A stretch of DNA of 64,000 nucleotides from Sphingobium_A sp965228065 (GTDB lineage: Bacteria > Pseudomonadota > Alphaproteobacteria > Sphingomonadales > Sphingomonadaceae), in contig OZ245788.1 of assembly GCA_965228065.1 (NCBI GenBank), forward strand, positions 4,836,001 to 4,900,000, given 5' to 3'. The first letter of the stretch is position 1, and every line of letters begins with the position of its first letter. Shown piece by piece: positions 8,275 to 17,621 of this stretch. The notes under the pieces are model-generated. The model saw only the letters and a program-made list of their open reading frames with translations. It did no database searches and was not told the origin of the DNA. Position numbers and translations under genes: made by a program.

Positions 8275-8708
8275 TGCGTGGCCGCGGCGGCGCCGGGCTT
8301 CACGGTGGCGGGCAGGCGATAGCGATTGCCGCCCAGGGCAACCTCGATCTCGCGCGGCGATATGGTGGTGACGACGGCCTGCTCCGCGCCGTCCGCGGCG
8401 ATCACACCGCGCCCGTCGGTGGCGATCAGCAACCGCCGAAAACCGCCATCGGGATGACGGATGGTCAGGGTCATCGCACCTTCGTCGTCGCGACCACGCT
8501 CGATCTCGCAAGCGCGCTGGAACGCGGTTCCATCCGCCAGCATGCAATCGATCTTGCCATCGTCCGCAGCTTCGGAGCGCGCCTGTGCCTCCGCCTCCGC
8601 GAGCGTCGACTGGTTGGCGGTCGGGCTTTGGCTGCAGGCTGCAAGCGAAGCCGCCAGAACCGTCATCGCGCCAAGAACGAAGGGCCGATCAGATATCCGC
8701 GTAGACAT
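8271..8708 (-). CDS. Predicted lipoprotein of unknown function
   Basis: A 145-residue protein starting MSTRISDRPFVLGAM. A hydrophobic stretch ends in the lipobox LAAC with acylated Cys at about 25, so it should be an outer or inner membrane lipoprotein. The mature part has two cysteines (DCMLAD and RACEIER) about 16 residues apart, which could form a disulphide. I do not recognise a named family. The ATG at 8708 is preferred to an upstream frame extension lacking a signal peptide. It overlaps nnr by four bases. Confidence 0.75.
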   Translation of the reverse strand: MSTRISDRPFVLGAMTVLAASLAACSQSPTANQSTLAEAEAQARSEAADDGKIDCMLADGTAFQRACEIERGRDDEGAMTLTIRHPDGGFRRLLIATDGRGVIAADGAEQAVVTTISPREIEVALGGNRYRLPATVKPGAAAATQ

Positions 8709-8836
8709 GGGTTTCGGCGCTCGCTTCGGGATGGGTGCCGCGCCCTTATAGGCTAGGCAGACGGTCCGCGCATAGCGCCACAAGCCCCCCGATTGATAGT
8801 CATGGCGCACAATCACGGGCCAACGGCCGGTTCATT

Positions 8837-9559
8837 TTACGCAAGACTGTCGCGCGTTTCGGCAATCACCGGCGCCAGGATCGCTGCCCAGCGATCCACG
8901 CCTGCAGCGTCCCCGATCAGATCCTGACGCACTTCGAGGCCGAGATAGGGCAGCCCCCTGCCCTCGCCATGGCGGTTCATCGTCGCGTTCAGCACCTTGC
9001 CCGAATAGGGGAAATTATCGCCCGTCACGACACCCGCGGCTTCGAGAAGCGGGATTGCCGCGCGAGCAGCGCGTTCGTCCTGATTGTAGAGAACACCGAT
9101 CTGCCAGGGGCGCTGCTGATCGGGATCACTCGTCAGGCGCGGTGTGAAGCTATGGAGCGACACCAGCATGCGTGGGCGCGTCTCCGCGACCGCCCGGTCG
9201 ATCGCGGCGTGATAGGGGCGCCAGAAACGCTCGACCCGGGCCGCGCGATCGACATCGGGCAGATCCGCATTTCCCGGAATCGAATGGCCGTCGCTGGCGC
9301 GCGGGATCAATCCCGGCGCATCCTCCTCACGGTTGAGATCGATGACGAGACGCGAGACCGTGGCAAGCAGCGCAGAGGCCGACAGCCGCTCGGCGAGTTG
9401 GGTGCACAAGGGCTCGGTCCCGATATCGATCGCCATGTGCTGGCCGAGCAGAGCCGGAGCGATCCCGAGGGCTATGTCGTCAGGCACATGATTGGACGCG
9501 TGATCGACGATGATGAGCAGCCCAGAACCGGGTTCGCCGGCGATGATACGAGGACTCAC
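8837..9559 (-). CDS. N-formylglutamate amidohydrolase family protein
   Basis: A 240-residue protein with the family hallmarks VDHASNHVP near residue 20, DIGTEPLC, SRLVIDLNR and VSLHSFTP, where His and Glu residues bind zinc in the phage endolysin-like fold. Classical members (HutG) release glutamate from N-formylglutamate in histidine breakdown. No other hut gene is nearby, so the physiological substrate is uncertain. It begins with GTG overlapping the stop of the enoyl-CoA hydratase gene as GTGA, indicating coupled translation. Confidence 0.86.
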   Translation of the reverse strand: MSPRIIAGEPGSGLLIIVDHASNHVPDDIALGIAPALLGQHMAIDIGTEPLCTQLAERLSASALLATVSRLVIDLNREEDAPGLIPRASDGHSIPGNADLPDVDRAARVERFWRPYHAAIDRAVAETRPRMLVSLHSFTPRLTSDPDQQRPWQIGVLYNQDERAARAAIPLLEAAGVVTGDNFPYSGKVLNATMNRHGEGRGLPYLGLEVRQDLIGDAAGVDRWAAILAPVIAETRDSLA

Positions 9560-10314
9560 TGGCCGAAATCCGGCGTTCGACGCGCGCGCATCGCAGCAAT
9601 ACCCTCGGCAAAGTCGGCCCGGTCAAAGGCGCGTTCGAATTCATGATCAAACGCATCGCCTGAATTTTCGCCTGCAGCAGCAGCGGCAATGGCACGCTTG
9701 AGCAGAGCGACACTGGTGGGCGAGGATCCGGCGCATAGCGGCCCCAAAGTCTCAGCGGCGACATGCGCGCTATGGCCGGTCAGTTCGACCAGGCCGATGC
9801 GATGCGCCTCGTCGACACCGATCCGTTCGCCGGTCAACATCAGCCTGGCCGCCTGGCCCGGGCCGACCAGCGCAACCAGCCGTGCGACATCCTCTTGCGG
9901 ATAGCCGATGCCAAGCCGTGCGGGCGGGATCGAGAATTGCGCGGCATGGCCGGCAATCCGCAGGTCGCACGCCATGGCGAGCGCGACGCCGGCGCCAAAA
10001 CATCCGCCATCGATCGCCGCAATGGTCGCGACCGGCAGCTTTGCCAGCCGATCCAGCGCACCGCTCATCGCGCTTCGCATGTCACGTTGCCCATCCGGAT
10101 TCCCTGGAAGTCTCTCCAGATCGACCAGATCCGCGCCCGCGCAGAAGATTCCAGTGGTCGCGGAGCGGAGGATCACTGCGCGCGCGCCATCGGAAACGGC
10201 CCGCTCCGCCACCTCCGCGAGCGCAGACCAGGATGCGGTCGGGATCGCGTTGCGCGCCTCTGGGCGGTTCAGGCTGATGCGGGCGACGCGCCCGTCTTGC
10301 GTGAGATCGAACAT
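9556..10314 (-). CDS. Enoyl-CoA hydratase/isomerase family protein
   Basis: A crotonase-fold protein of 252 residues. The N-terminal RISLNRPEARNAI, the CoA/oxyanion segment FCAGADL, and AAIDGGCFGAGVALAMACDLR match the family; the second oxyanion-hole glycine is in GGCFGAG. It probably acts on an acyl-CoA, but crotonases are diverse (hydratase, isomerase, hydrolase). I use the ATG at 10314. A GTG at 10350 would add 12 residues, and neither start has a clear Shine-Dalgarno. It lies between ispE and the N-formylglutamate amidohydrolase gene on one strand. Confidence 0.88.
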   Translation of the reverse strand: MFDLTQDGRVARISLNRPEARNAIPTASWSALAEVAERAVSDGARAVILRSATTGIFCAGADLVDLERLPGNPDGQRDMRSAMSGALDRLAKLPVATIAAIDGGCFGAGVALAMACDLRIAGHAAQFSIPPARLGIGYPQEDVARLVALVGPGQAARLMLTGERIGVDEAHRIGLVELTGHSAHVAAETLGPLCAGSSPTSVALLKRAIAAAAAGENSGDAFDHEFERAFDRADFAEGIAAMRARRTPDFGQ

Positions 10315-10352
10315 CGTATCGTCTGTGCCGTCATGCACAGCGATTGTCACGT

Positions 10353-11189
10353 CTATCGAATCGATGCCGGCAGGCACCAATAGTCGGGCCAGCGCGCCGC
10401 GATCGTGGCGGAAGCCCGTGCGCAGGCATCGACATCCTCGAACAGCGCGAAACATGTCGCACCCGAGCCCGACATGCGCGCGAGCAGAACGCCGGGAGTC
10501 TCCGCCAGCGCCCCGACCAGCGCACCGATCTCCGGAACGAGCGCAGTGGCGGGCGGTTGCAGGTCGTTGCGCCCGGACCGTGTGGCAGCCAGAGGTTCAT
10601 CATGGCCCAACGGACCGCGATCGAGGCCGTCCCAACCCGCGAAGACCGGACCGGTCGCAAGCGGGATGCGCGGATTGACCAGCAGGATCGGCATGCCCGC
10701 AAGCGTGGCGCCGTCGAGAAGCGCAAGTTCGTCGCCCCGCCCCTCGCCACGCAACGTGCGGCTTTCGAGGCAGGCGGGAACATCCGCGCCCAGACCGGCA
10801 GCGATCCGTGCCAGCAACGGGAAATCCTCGACGCCCCACAATCGTGCCAGCAAGCGCAACGCGGCGGCGGCGTCGGCAGACCCGCCGCCAATGCCCGCGG
10901 CAATCGGCAAACGCTTGTCGAGCGTGATGCTGGCACCTTTCCCCGGCGCCGCGGCATCGCGAAGTGCCCTGGCGGCGCGGAGCACGAGATTATCGGCCTC
11001 TTCCGCCAGTCCGGCCGCGAATGGGCCGATCATGGCGAGCGAAAGCGCATCGGCTGCCTCGGCGGTCAGCACATCACCCGAATCGGCGAATGCGAACAGA
11101 CTTTCGATCTCATGATAGCCATCCGGTCGACGCGAACGGACGTGCAGAGCCAGATTGATCTTCGCCCAGGCGGTTTCGCGCAGTGTCAC
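10353..11189 (-). CDS. ispE: 4-diphosphocytidyl-2-C-methyl-D-erythritol kinase
   Basis: A GHMP-family kinase of 278 residues, close to the usual 280. It phosphorylates CDP-methylerythritol in the non-mevalonate isoprenoid pathway. Visible signatures are AWAKINLALHV at the N-terminus, the ATP-binding loop PIAAGIGGGSADAAA, and the C-terminal MSGSGATCFALF. The start is GTG at 11189, since the frame upstream reads through the end of the TPR gene and lacks family sequence. The gap to the TPR gene is 25 bases. Confidence 0.95.
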   Translation of the reverse strand: MTLRETAWAKINLALHVRSRRPDGYHEIESLFAFADSGDVLTAEAADALSLAMIGPFAAGLAEEADNLVLRAARALRDAAAPGKGASITLDKRLPIAAGIGGGSADAAAALRLLARLWGVEDFPLLARIAAGLGADVPACLESRTLRGEGRGDELALLDGATLAGMPILLVNPRIPLATGPVFAGWDGLDRGPLGHDEPLAATRSGRNDLQPPATALVPEIGALVGALAETPGVLLARMSGSGATCFALFEDVDACARASATIAARWPDYWCLPASIR

Positions 11190-11214
11190 AACAATTTCCG
11201 ATGAATATCCGGGT

Positions 11215-12831
11215 TCAAGGTGCCGGCGGGCCGAAATCGATCTTGCCGCGCAGCCGTTCGCTTCCCGGCGCGTCCGCGCCCAGCAGCGCAGCGCGCCAGG
11301 CGTAACGGGCGTCGATACGCCGGCCGGCCGCCCAATAGGCATCGCCGAGATGCTCATTGATCGTCGGTTCGTCCGGCTGCCCCTGCACCGCGCGTTCGAG
11401 CGTCTCGATCGCCTTGGGCAAATTGCCGCGCACATAATAGACCCAGCCAAGCGAATCTGTGATTGCACTATCCTTGGGCCGCAACTGGCTGGCACGCAGG
11501 ATCAGCTTCTCGGCCTCTTCGAGATTTTCGCGCCGCTCGAGCTGCGCATAGCCCAGATAATTGAGCACGGCGGGCTGGTCGGGCGCCAGCGTGGCCGCCT
11601 TCACCAGCGCCGGCCGCGCATTGACCCAATCACCCGCCTGCTCATAGGCACCGCCCTTGAGCAGCCACAATGTCCAGGGCGCATCGGTGCCGGCGGCTTG
11701 GGTCAGGTCGACAGCGCGCGCGTAGGAAGCAGCGGATTCGGCATGGAGCCCCAGGCTGCCCTGCACGCCGCCCAGCCTGATCCAATCCTTGGCGACGACG
11801 TCCTTCGCTCGCGTCGCGCGCGTCGCAAGGACCAGCGCGATTTCACCTTCCCCCCGTTCGACAAGAAGCTGCGCGCGTGCATCGTTGACGCGCGAGGTCC
11901 ATGGCCCATTGGGATCGACACGGTCGAGCGCGGCCAACGCGACGGCACTGCGGCCATCGGCCTCCAGCATTCCGGCAACCAATATGTGAACGACATCGCT
12001 GCGCGGATCGAGCAATCCCGCGACGCGGACAAGCGAAAGTGCCAGGGGCGTGGGCTGCTGCCGCTGGATATCCTCGGCAAGCCGCACCAGCAGCAGCGAT
12101 ACGCCCGCCGGCGCGGTCAGGACCGCACCGGGCAGCTTGCGTTTTGCGGCGAGCGCGCGTGCCGCATTGAGATCGGCGCCCTCCGGAACGAGCACGGACA
12201 CTGCGTCCTCGCGCTCACCCAGGCCCGCAAGCCGCGAAGCGGCCGCAATGCGGACGGCATTGCGCGAAATACCGGGGCCGCCCGGCCCCATGGCCCGCAG
12301 AATTCCGAGGCCTTCGTCTGCCTTCCCTTCGGCAAGCAACAGCAAGGCCCGCTGCTCGCTGGCATAGGCAGCGGTCAATCCGGTGAGTCGTCCCTGGAGC
12401 AGTTCTGCCGTTGGCCCCTGCCGCGCGCCCAGGTTGATCCAGGCGCGAAGGATCGGCGCCAGGAATTCGAACGCCTGCTCCTCTTCGATGCGGTCGACAG
12501 CCAGCCGTGCGGCCGGCCAATCCCGCGCGACCATCGCCTCGGCCGCCATCAAGATCCGGCCTTCGGCGGGCAATACGCCGCGCGCATCGAGCAGCCGGGC
12601 CGCACGCGAGGCCAGCGCCATATCCCCGGCGGCGATCGCGCCGCGCCAGGCACGGAGCGCCAAAGCCGAATCCTCGGGCTGCTCGGCGAGCAGCATCGCA
12701 TAGCCCGGCGCCGCCTGCTCGGGTGCGCCTGCCGCGTCGGCCAGGCGGGCGCGGACATATTGACCGAGCGCTTCGGCATCGCCGCGCATCGCCGCTGCCG
12801 GCGCGGCTGCGAGCACGCTCAGCAGCAGCAT
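11215..12831 (-). CDS. Secreted tetratricopeptide-repeat protein
   Basis: A 538-residue protein that is almost entirely alpha-helical TPR-like repeats. The clearest repeats are near the C-terminus (YLGYAQLERRENLEEAEKLI, DSLGWVYYVRGNLPKAIETL, EHLGDAYWAAGRRIDARYAW). The N-terminus MLLLSVLAAAPAAA looks like a signal peptide but lacks basic residues. A GTG at 12873, overlapping the upstream gene, would add an n-region with two arginines and may be the true start. Probably periplasmic and a protein-protein scaffold; the partner is unknown. It follows ETF-QO closely. Confidence 0.8.
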   Translation of the reverse strand: MLLLSVLAAAPAAAMRGDAEALGQYVRARLADAAGAPEQAAPGYAMLLAEQPEDSALALRAWRGAIAAGDMALASRAARLLDARGVLPAEGRILMAAEAMVARDWPAARLAVDRIEEEQAFEFLAPILRAWINLGARQGPTAELLQGRLTGLTAAYASEQRALLLLAEGKADEGLGILRAMGPGGPGISRNAVRIAAASRLAGLGEREDAVSVLVPEGADLNAARALAAKRKLPGAVLTAPAGVSLLLVRLAEDIQRQQPTPLALSLVRVAGLLDPRSDVVHILVAGMLEADGRSAVALAALDRVDPNGPWTSRVNDARAQLLVERGEGEIALVLATRATRAKDVVAKDWIRLGGVQGSLGLHAESAASYARAVDLTQAAGTDAPWTLWLLKGGAYEQAGDWVNARPALVKAATLAPDQPAVLNYLGYAQLERRENLEEAEKLILRASQLRPKDSAITDSLGWVYYVRGNLPKAIETLERAVQGQPDEPTINEHLGDAYWAAGRRIDARYAWRAALLGADAPGSERLRGKIDFGPPAP

Positions 12832-12844
12832 GGCGGCAAGACGA

Positions 12845-14494
12845 CTACATGTTCGGATAATTGGGGCCCCCACCACCCTCGGGCACCACCCAGTTGATGT
12901 TCTGGGTGGGATCCTTGATGTCGCAGGTCTTGCAGTGGACGCAGTTCTGCGCGTTGATCTGGAACCGCGGATTGCCGTCATCCTCACCGACCACCTCATA
13001 CACGCCGGCCGGGCAGTAACGCTGCGCCGGTTCGTCATAGAGCGGAAGATTGTACGAGATCGGGATATCCGGATCCTTCAGCGTCAGGTGAATCGGCTGA
13101 TCTTCTTCATGATTGGTGTTCGACAGGAACACCGAAGACAGCCGATCGAAGCTGACGACGCCGTCGGGCTTGGGATAATCGATCTTCTCGCACTGATCCT
13201 TGCGCCACAGCTTCGTGTGATCCGGCTTGTGTCCGAAGGTAAAGGGCAGCCCGATGCCCAACTGGCGCATCCACATGTCGGCACCCGCGATCAGCGTGCC
13301 CGCGGTGCCGCCGAACTTGGCCACTGCCGGCTCGACGTTACGGACCATCTTGAGTTCCTTGGCAACCCAGCTTGTCTCAAGCGTCTCGGGATAGGCCGTC
13401 AGTTCGTCGCCGGCACGCTCAGCCACGATCGCGTCGAACGCCGCTTCCGCCGCCAGCATGCCCGATTTCATCGCGGTATGGCTGCCCTTGATCCGCGGCA
13501 CGTTCACGAATCCGGCCGAACAGCCGATCAGCGCGCCGCCGGGGAAGGTCAGCTTCGGCACGGACTGCCAGCCGCCCTCGTTGATCGCGCGTGCGCCATA
13601 GGAAACGCGCTTGCCCCCCTCCAGGATCGCGCGAATCGCGGGATGCGTCTTCCAGCGCTGGAACTCCTGGAACGGCGAAAGGTGCGGATTTTTGTAGGAC
13701 AGCGCCACCACGAAACCGAGCGCGACCTGTCCATTGGCCTGATGATAGAGGAACCCGCCACCCCAGGCATCGCCGAGCGGCCAGCCCTGGCTGTGGATCA
13801 CGCGACCGGCCTCGTGTTTGGCAGGGTCGATATCCCAAAGTTCTTTCAGCCCGATTCCATAGACTTGTGGCTGACAATTGGCTTCGAGATCGAAGATCCT
13901 CTTGAGCTCTTTGGTCAAATGGCCACGCACGCCCTCTGCGAAGAAGGTGTATTTCGCGTGGAGTTCCAGGCCCGGCTGATAGTCGTGCTTGCGGGTGCCG
14001 TCGCGCGCCACGCCCATATCGCCCGTGGCGACACCCTTCACTGATCCATCCTCGTTGAACAGGATCTCGGCGGCGGCGAAGCCCGGGAAAATCTCGACGC
14101 CAAGCCCTTCGGCCTGTTCAGCCAGCCAGCGGCAGAGATTGCCCAGCGATCCGGTATAGGTGCCCTTGTTGTTCATGAAGGGCGGCATCAGGATATGCGG
14201 CAATTCATATTTGCCGTTCGCCGTCAGCACCCAGTGATGATTCTCCGTCACCGGTGTCTGTGCAAGCGAACAGCTCACCTTCCAGTCGGGCAACAATTCG
14301 TCGAGCGCCTTGGGGTCGACGACCGCGCCCGACAAAATGTGCGCGCCGATTTCAGAGCCCTTTTCGAGCACGCACACCGAAATCTCGCTGCCGGATTCTG
14401 CCGCGCGCTGCTTCAGACGGATCGCCGCTGCCAGGCCCGCAGGCCCACCGCCGACGATCACCACGTCATAAGGCATCGATTCCCGTTCGCTCAT
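12845..14494 (-). CDS. Electron transfer flavoprotein-ubiquinone oxidoreductase
   Basis: A 549-residue monotopic flavoprotein that passes electrons from ETF to ubiquinone. The N-terminal FAD-binding motif is VVIVGGGPAGLAAAIRL. A C-terminal [4Fe-4S] ferredoxin-like domain carries CPAGVYEV and NCVHCKTCDI, followed by DPTQNINW. Its length equals the family norm. The ETF subunits are not in this window. Its product links beta-oxidation and amino-acid dehydrogenases to respiration, which fits the enoyl-CoA hydratase relative farther down the same strand. Confidence 0.95.
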   Translation of the reverse strand: MSERESMPYDVVIVGGGPAGLAAAIRLKQRAAESGSEISVCVLEKGSEIGAHILSGAVVDPKALDELLPDWKVSCSLAQTPVTENHHWVLTANGKYELPHILMPPFMNNKGTYTGSLGNLCRWLAEQAEGLGVEIFPGFAAAEILFNEDGSVKGVATGDMGVARDGTRKHDYQPGLELHAKYTFFAEGVRGHLTKELKRIFDLEANCQPQVYGIGLKELWDIDPAKHEAGRVIHSQGWPLGDAWGGGFLYHQANGQVALGFVVALSYKNPHLSPFQEFQRWKTHPAIRAILEGGKRVSYGARAINEGGWQSVPKLTFPGGALIGCSAGFVNVPRIKGSHTAMKSGMLAAEAAFDAIVAERAGDELTAYPETLETSWVAKELKMVRNVEPAVAKFGGTAGTLIAGADMWMRQLGIGLPFTFGHKPDHTKLWRKDQCEKIDYPKPDGVVSFDRLSSVFLSNTNHEEDQPIHLTLKDPDIPISYNLPLYDEPAQRYCPAGVYEVVGEDDGNPRFQINAQNCVHCKTCDIKDPTQNINWVVPEGGGGPNYPNM

Positions 14495-14573
14495 TCCTGT
14501 CCCTCCGGGCGAGGCCGCGCGATCCTGTCACCGCATGCGTGCCACGCCTTGCCAGAACTGCGGTGCATGAAGA

Positions 14574-14602
14574 TTGACCGCCTCGTCAACCTTGGACTCT
14601 AA
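14574..14602 (+). promoter_or_regulatory. Sigma-70-like promoter with the start codon at the expected transcription start
   Basis: TTGACC (14574-14579), a 17-base spacer and CTCTAA (14597-14602). Transcription would begin about seven bases later, at or beside the ATG at 14610, predicting a leaderless message for the UDG-like gene. A weak AAGGG at 14601-14605 lies only four bases before the ATG. Confidence 0.5.
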
Positions 14603-14609
14603 GGGATTC

Positions 14610-15338
14610 ATGCATGCGGGGGACGACATTCTGGATATTCCGAGCGCACTGAGCGTTCTCGCCTGGTGGCGTGAGGCGGGTGTGGACACGTCCGTTGACG
14701 ACACCCCGCGCAACTGGCTGGCCGAACCCGCGCACAGCGCGCCCGCTCGCTCCGCCGCGCCTTCCGCGCCGCCCAAGCCCGCGCCGCCCGCCACGCTTGC
14801 AGCGTTTCGAAGCTGGATCGAGGAGGCGCCATCCTTACCCGACGGCTCGCTTCCCGGTCGCCGGTTGTTGGCCGAGGGCGATGCCGCGTCGAATCTGATG
14901 ATCCTGATCGACATGCCAGAACCGGCGGACGGCGCGGCCGGGCGGCTTTTGTCCGACGATACCGGCCGGCTTCTCGACCGGATCCTGGCCGCGATCGGCC
15001 GCGACAGAGCGTCGATCTATCTTGCATCGCTGTGCCATGCCCGCCCCGCCGGCGGGCGGATAGATCCAGCCACACTTCCAGAAATTGCAGAAATCGCGCG
15101 CCGCCATGTCGCACTCGCGGCACCTAAAAGACTGCTTTTGATGGGACAATCGGCCAGCCGTGCAATTCTCGGGACGGAACTGGTCGAAATTCGGGGTCAG
15201 TTACGTAACGTTAACCATGGCGGGACGAGTGTGGAGGCAGTCGCCAGTTTTGCGCCGCGCTTCCTAATCCAGAACCCCGCTCGCAAGGCGGATACATGGC
15301 GGGATCTGCGCTTGCTCACCGGGGGTATCGGGCTTTGA
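14610..15338 (+). CDS. Degenerate family-4-like uracil-DNA glycosylase homologue
   Basis: A 242-residue protein whose C-terminal 150 residues align by eye with family 4 uracil-DNA glycosylases: a strand (LMILIDMPEP), GRLLDRILAAIG, IYLASLCHARPAGGR, and LLLMGQSASRAILG. Key features are altered. The GxGPGxxED motif reads IDMPEPADG, the HPS motif reads FAPRF, and only one cysteine (C142) remains of the four that hold the iron-sulfur cluster. The first 70 residues include an Ala/Pro linker. It may be non-catalytic or have another DNA role. The transglycosylase gene overlaps its end. Confidence 0.75.
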   Translation: MHAGDDILDIPSALSVLAWWREAGVDTSVDDTPRNWLAEPAHSAPARSAAPSAPPKPAPPATLAAFRSWIEEAPSLPDGSLPGRRLLAEGDAASNLMILIDMPEPADGAAGRLLSDDTGRLLDRILAAIGRDRASIYLASLCHARPAGGRIDPATLPEIAEIARRHVALAAPKRLLLMGQSASRAILGTELVEIRGQLRNVNHGGTSVEAVASFAPRFLIQNPARKADTWRDLRLLTGGIGL

Positions 15339-17098
15339 AGTTGAAGTTTCTGCTTGGCGCCACGCTTATGCTGGCGCCCACCGCGCCTGCGGCGGCGGCC
15401 AGCGAGACGCTGCAGCGCGCGCCCGCGAAATCCGCGCGCGCCGCATTGCCCAGCCAGTTGAGCGCCGAGGAGCGCGAAGGCTATCGCGCCGTTTTCCTCG
15501 CAATCCGTGGGCAGAAATGGGCGGACGCGGCGGCGAAGCTCGATGCGATGAAGCCCGGCCCGCTCCATTCGGTTGCGCGTGCGGAACTCTATCTGGCCAA
15601 GGGATCCCCCAAGGTCGAGCTCGATCCATTGATGGCGTTGCTCACTCAGGCACCCGACATTCCGCAGGCGGCCCAGCTTGCACGCCTCGCCACCACCCGC
15701 GGCGCCACCGAACTTCCAGCGATTCCCACCGCGCAAAGGATGATCTGGCTTGGCAGCCGCCCGCTGCGCCAGCGTGCCTCGACCGTCAAGGACGACATGG
15801 CCGCCGCCGCGCTGGGGCAGAAGATCCTGCCGCTGATCAAGAAGGACGATCCGGCCAGCTGCGAAGCGCTGATCGACCAGGCCGCCGCGACTTTGACCCC
15901 GGCGGCGCTGACCGAATGGCAGCAGCGCGTGGCCTGGTCCTATTATCTCACCGGCAACGATCGCGCCGCTCGTACCCTGGCGGCAAAGGCGCAGGCCGGC
16001 ACGGGCGAATGGGCAGTTCATGCTGACTGGGTTGCCGGGCTCTCCGCCTGGCGCGACAAGGATTTCCAGGCAGCCAGAACCGCTTTCGAATCGGTCGCGG
16101 CGCGCGGCGAGGACAGCGAGATGCGCGCGGCCGGCCTGTTCTGGTCTGCCCGGGCAGACATGGCGATGGGCGAACCGCACAAGGTTCAGGCGCGGCTGCG
16201 CAATGCCGCCCGCATGGACGAAACCTTTTACGGCCTGCTCGCCGCCGAAACGCTCGGCATCAAGCAGCGCGAACAATCTGGCCCCGATCTCGTCACCGCC
16301 GACTGGGGCCGGCTCTCACGCAAGAGCAATATCATGACCGCCGTTGCGCTGTCGGAGATTGGCGAGTTCAAGCTGGCCGATGACGCGCTGCGCCATCAGG
16401 CCCGGGTCGGCGGTCGAGAGGATCACGCCGCGCTGGTCGTCATGGCCGAGCGCCTCAACCTTCCCGAGACGCAGCTCTGGCTGGCGCATAACGGACCGGC
16501 CGGCACCAACCCCGGCCCCCGCGCGCGCTATCCTGCGCCGGACTGGACGCCCGATGGCGGCTGGCGCGTCGATCGGTCGCTGCTGTTCGCACACGCGCTG
16601 CAGGAATCGAATTTCCGCCGCGACGCCGTGAGCCCGGCGGGCGCCTATGGCCTGATGCAGATCATGCCTGCCGCGGCACAGGATGTTTCGCGGCGCAAGG
16701 GCACCAGCTGGTCGCGCGAATCGCTGACGAACCCCTCGACCAATATGGAATATGGTCAGGCCCACCTTGAGGCGCTGCGCGACTTTTCCGGCACCGAGGG
16801 CCTGCTGCCCAAGGTGATCGCCGCCTATAATGCCGGCCCTGCGCCGGTGCGCGACTGGAACGCGCGCAACATCGATCGCGGCGATCCGCTGCTCTACATC
16901 GAATCCATCCCCTATTGGGAAACCCGCGGCTATGTGACGATCGTGCTGCGCAATTACTGGATGTATGAGCGCAACGCGGGCGAGCGTGCCGCGAGCATGG
17001 CCGCGCTGGCGCAAGGCATGTGGCCGCGTTTTCCCGGCCTGCCCGGCGCAACCGCAATACGACTCGACCCCGCCGCCAGAGCACAAAGTGCCGATTGA
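15335..17098 (+). CDS. Soluble lytic murein transglycosylase
   Basis: A 587-residue periplasmic enzyme that cleaves peptidoglycan to anhydro-muropeptides. A signal peptide (LKLKFLLGATLMLAPTAP) is followed by a long alpha-helical superhelix and a C-terminal goose-lysozyme-like SLT domain. The catalytic glutamate is in HALQESNF, with GAYGLMQIMP and AAYNAGPAPV behind it. I prefer the TTG at 15335, which overlaps the upstream stop as TTGA. An ATG at 15296 with AAGG upstream would add 13 residues including several basic ones. MoaB follows with an 11-base overlap. Confidence 0.9.
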   Translation: MKLKFLLGATLMLAPTAPAAAASETLQRAPAKSARAALPSQLSAEEREGYRAVFLAIRGQKWADAAAKLDAMKPGPLHSVARAELYLAKGSPKVELDPLMALLTQAPDIPQAAQLARLATTRGATELPAIPTAQRMIWLGSRPLRQRASTVKDDMAAAALGQKILPLIKKDDPASCEALIDQAAATLTPAALTEWQQRVAWSYYLTGNDRAARTLAAKAQAGTGEWAVHADWVAGLSAWRDKDFQAARTAFESVAARGEDSEMRAAGLFWSARADMAMGEPHKVQARLRNAARMDETFYGLLAAETLGIKQREQSGPDLVTADWGRLSRKSNIMTAVALSEIGEFKLADDALRHQARVGGREDHAALVVMAERLNLPETQLWLAHNGPAGTNPGPRARYPAPDWTPDGGWRVDRSLLFAHALQESNFRRDAVSPAGAYGLMQIMPAAAQDVSRRKGTSWSRESLTNPSTNMEYGQAHLEALRDFSGTEGLLPKVIAAYNAGPAPVRDWNARNIDRGDPLLYIESIPYWETRGYVTIVLRNYWMYERNAGERAASMAALAQGMWPRFPGLPGATAIRLDPAARAQSAD

Positions 17099-17615
17099 CG
17101 AAGCCGCGCCGTTCCTGCCCGTCAGGATCGCCGCCCTCACCATTTCAGACAGCCGTACAGCCGCGGACGATCGATCGGGCGATACGCTTGTCGGACGGAT
17201 CGAGTCCGCCGGCCATATCCTGGCCGAACGCGCGATCATCCGCGACGAGATCGACCTGATCGTCGCCCGGCTTCACGCCTGGGTCGAAGATCCGGACGTC
17301 GACTGCATCGTGACTACGGGCGGAACGGGCGTCACCGGTCGCGATGTGACGCCCGAAGCGCTCGACCGGCTCGGCGGCAAGCAGATCCCCGGTTTCGGCG
17401 AATTGTTTCGCTGGCTCAGCTATCAGTCGATCGGCACATCGACCATTCAGTCCCGCGCAGCCGCGACGGTTGTTCGCGGCACCTATATCTTCGCATTGCC
17501 GGGATCGACCGGCGCGGTGAAGGATGGATGGGACGGCATATTGGCGAGCCAGCTCGACAGCCGGCATCGTCCCTGCAACTTCGTCGAACTCATGCCCCGG
17601 CTGATGGAACGCTGA
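17088..17615 (+). CDS. moaB: Molybdenum cofactor biosynthesis protein MoaB
   Basis: A 175-residue MogA/MoaB-fold protein that takes part in molybdopterin adenylylation or is a close paralogue. Signatures are LTISDSRTAADDRSGDTL near residue 17, the loop TTGGTGVTGRDVTPEA, and FALPGSTGAVKDGWDGIL. The GTG start overlaps the transglycosylase gene by 11 bases; this start gives the family N-terminus. No other molybdenum cofactor gene is nearby. A large inverted repeat lies directly behind it. Confidence 0.92.
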   Translation: MPIDEAAPFLPVRIAALTISDSRTAADDRSGDTLVGRIESAGHILAERAIIRDEIDLIVARLHAWVEDPDVDCIVTTGGTGVTGRDVTPEALDRLGGKQIPGFGELFRWLSYQSIGTSTIQSRAAATVVRGTYIFALPGSTGAVKDGWDGILASQLDSRHRPCNFVELMPRLMER

Positions 17616-17621
17616 GAGCCC

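Noticed and set aside
6787..8322. A 511-codon plus-strand frame opposite nnr
   Set aside because: Shadow of nnr; no ribosome site, and an arginine- and histidine-rich composition.
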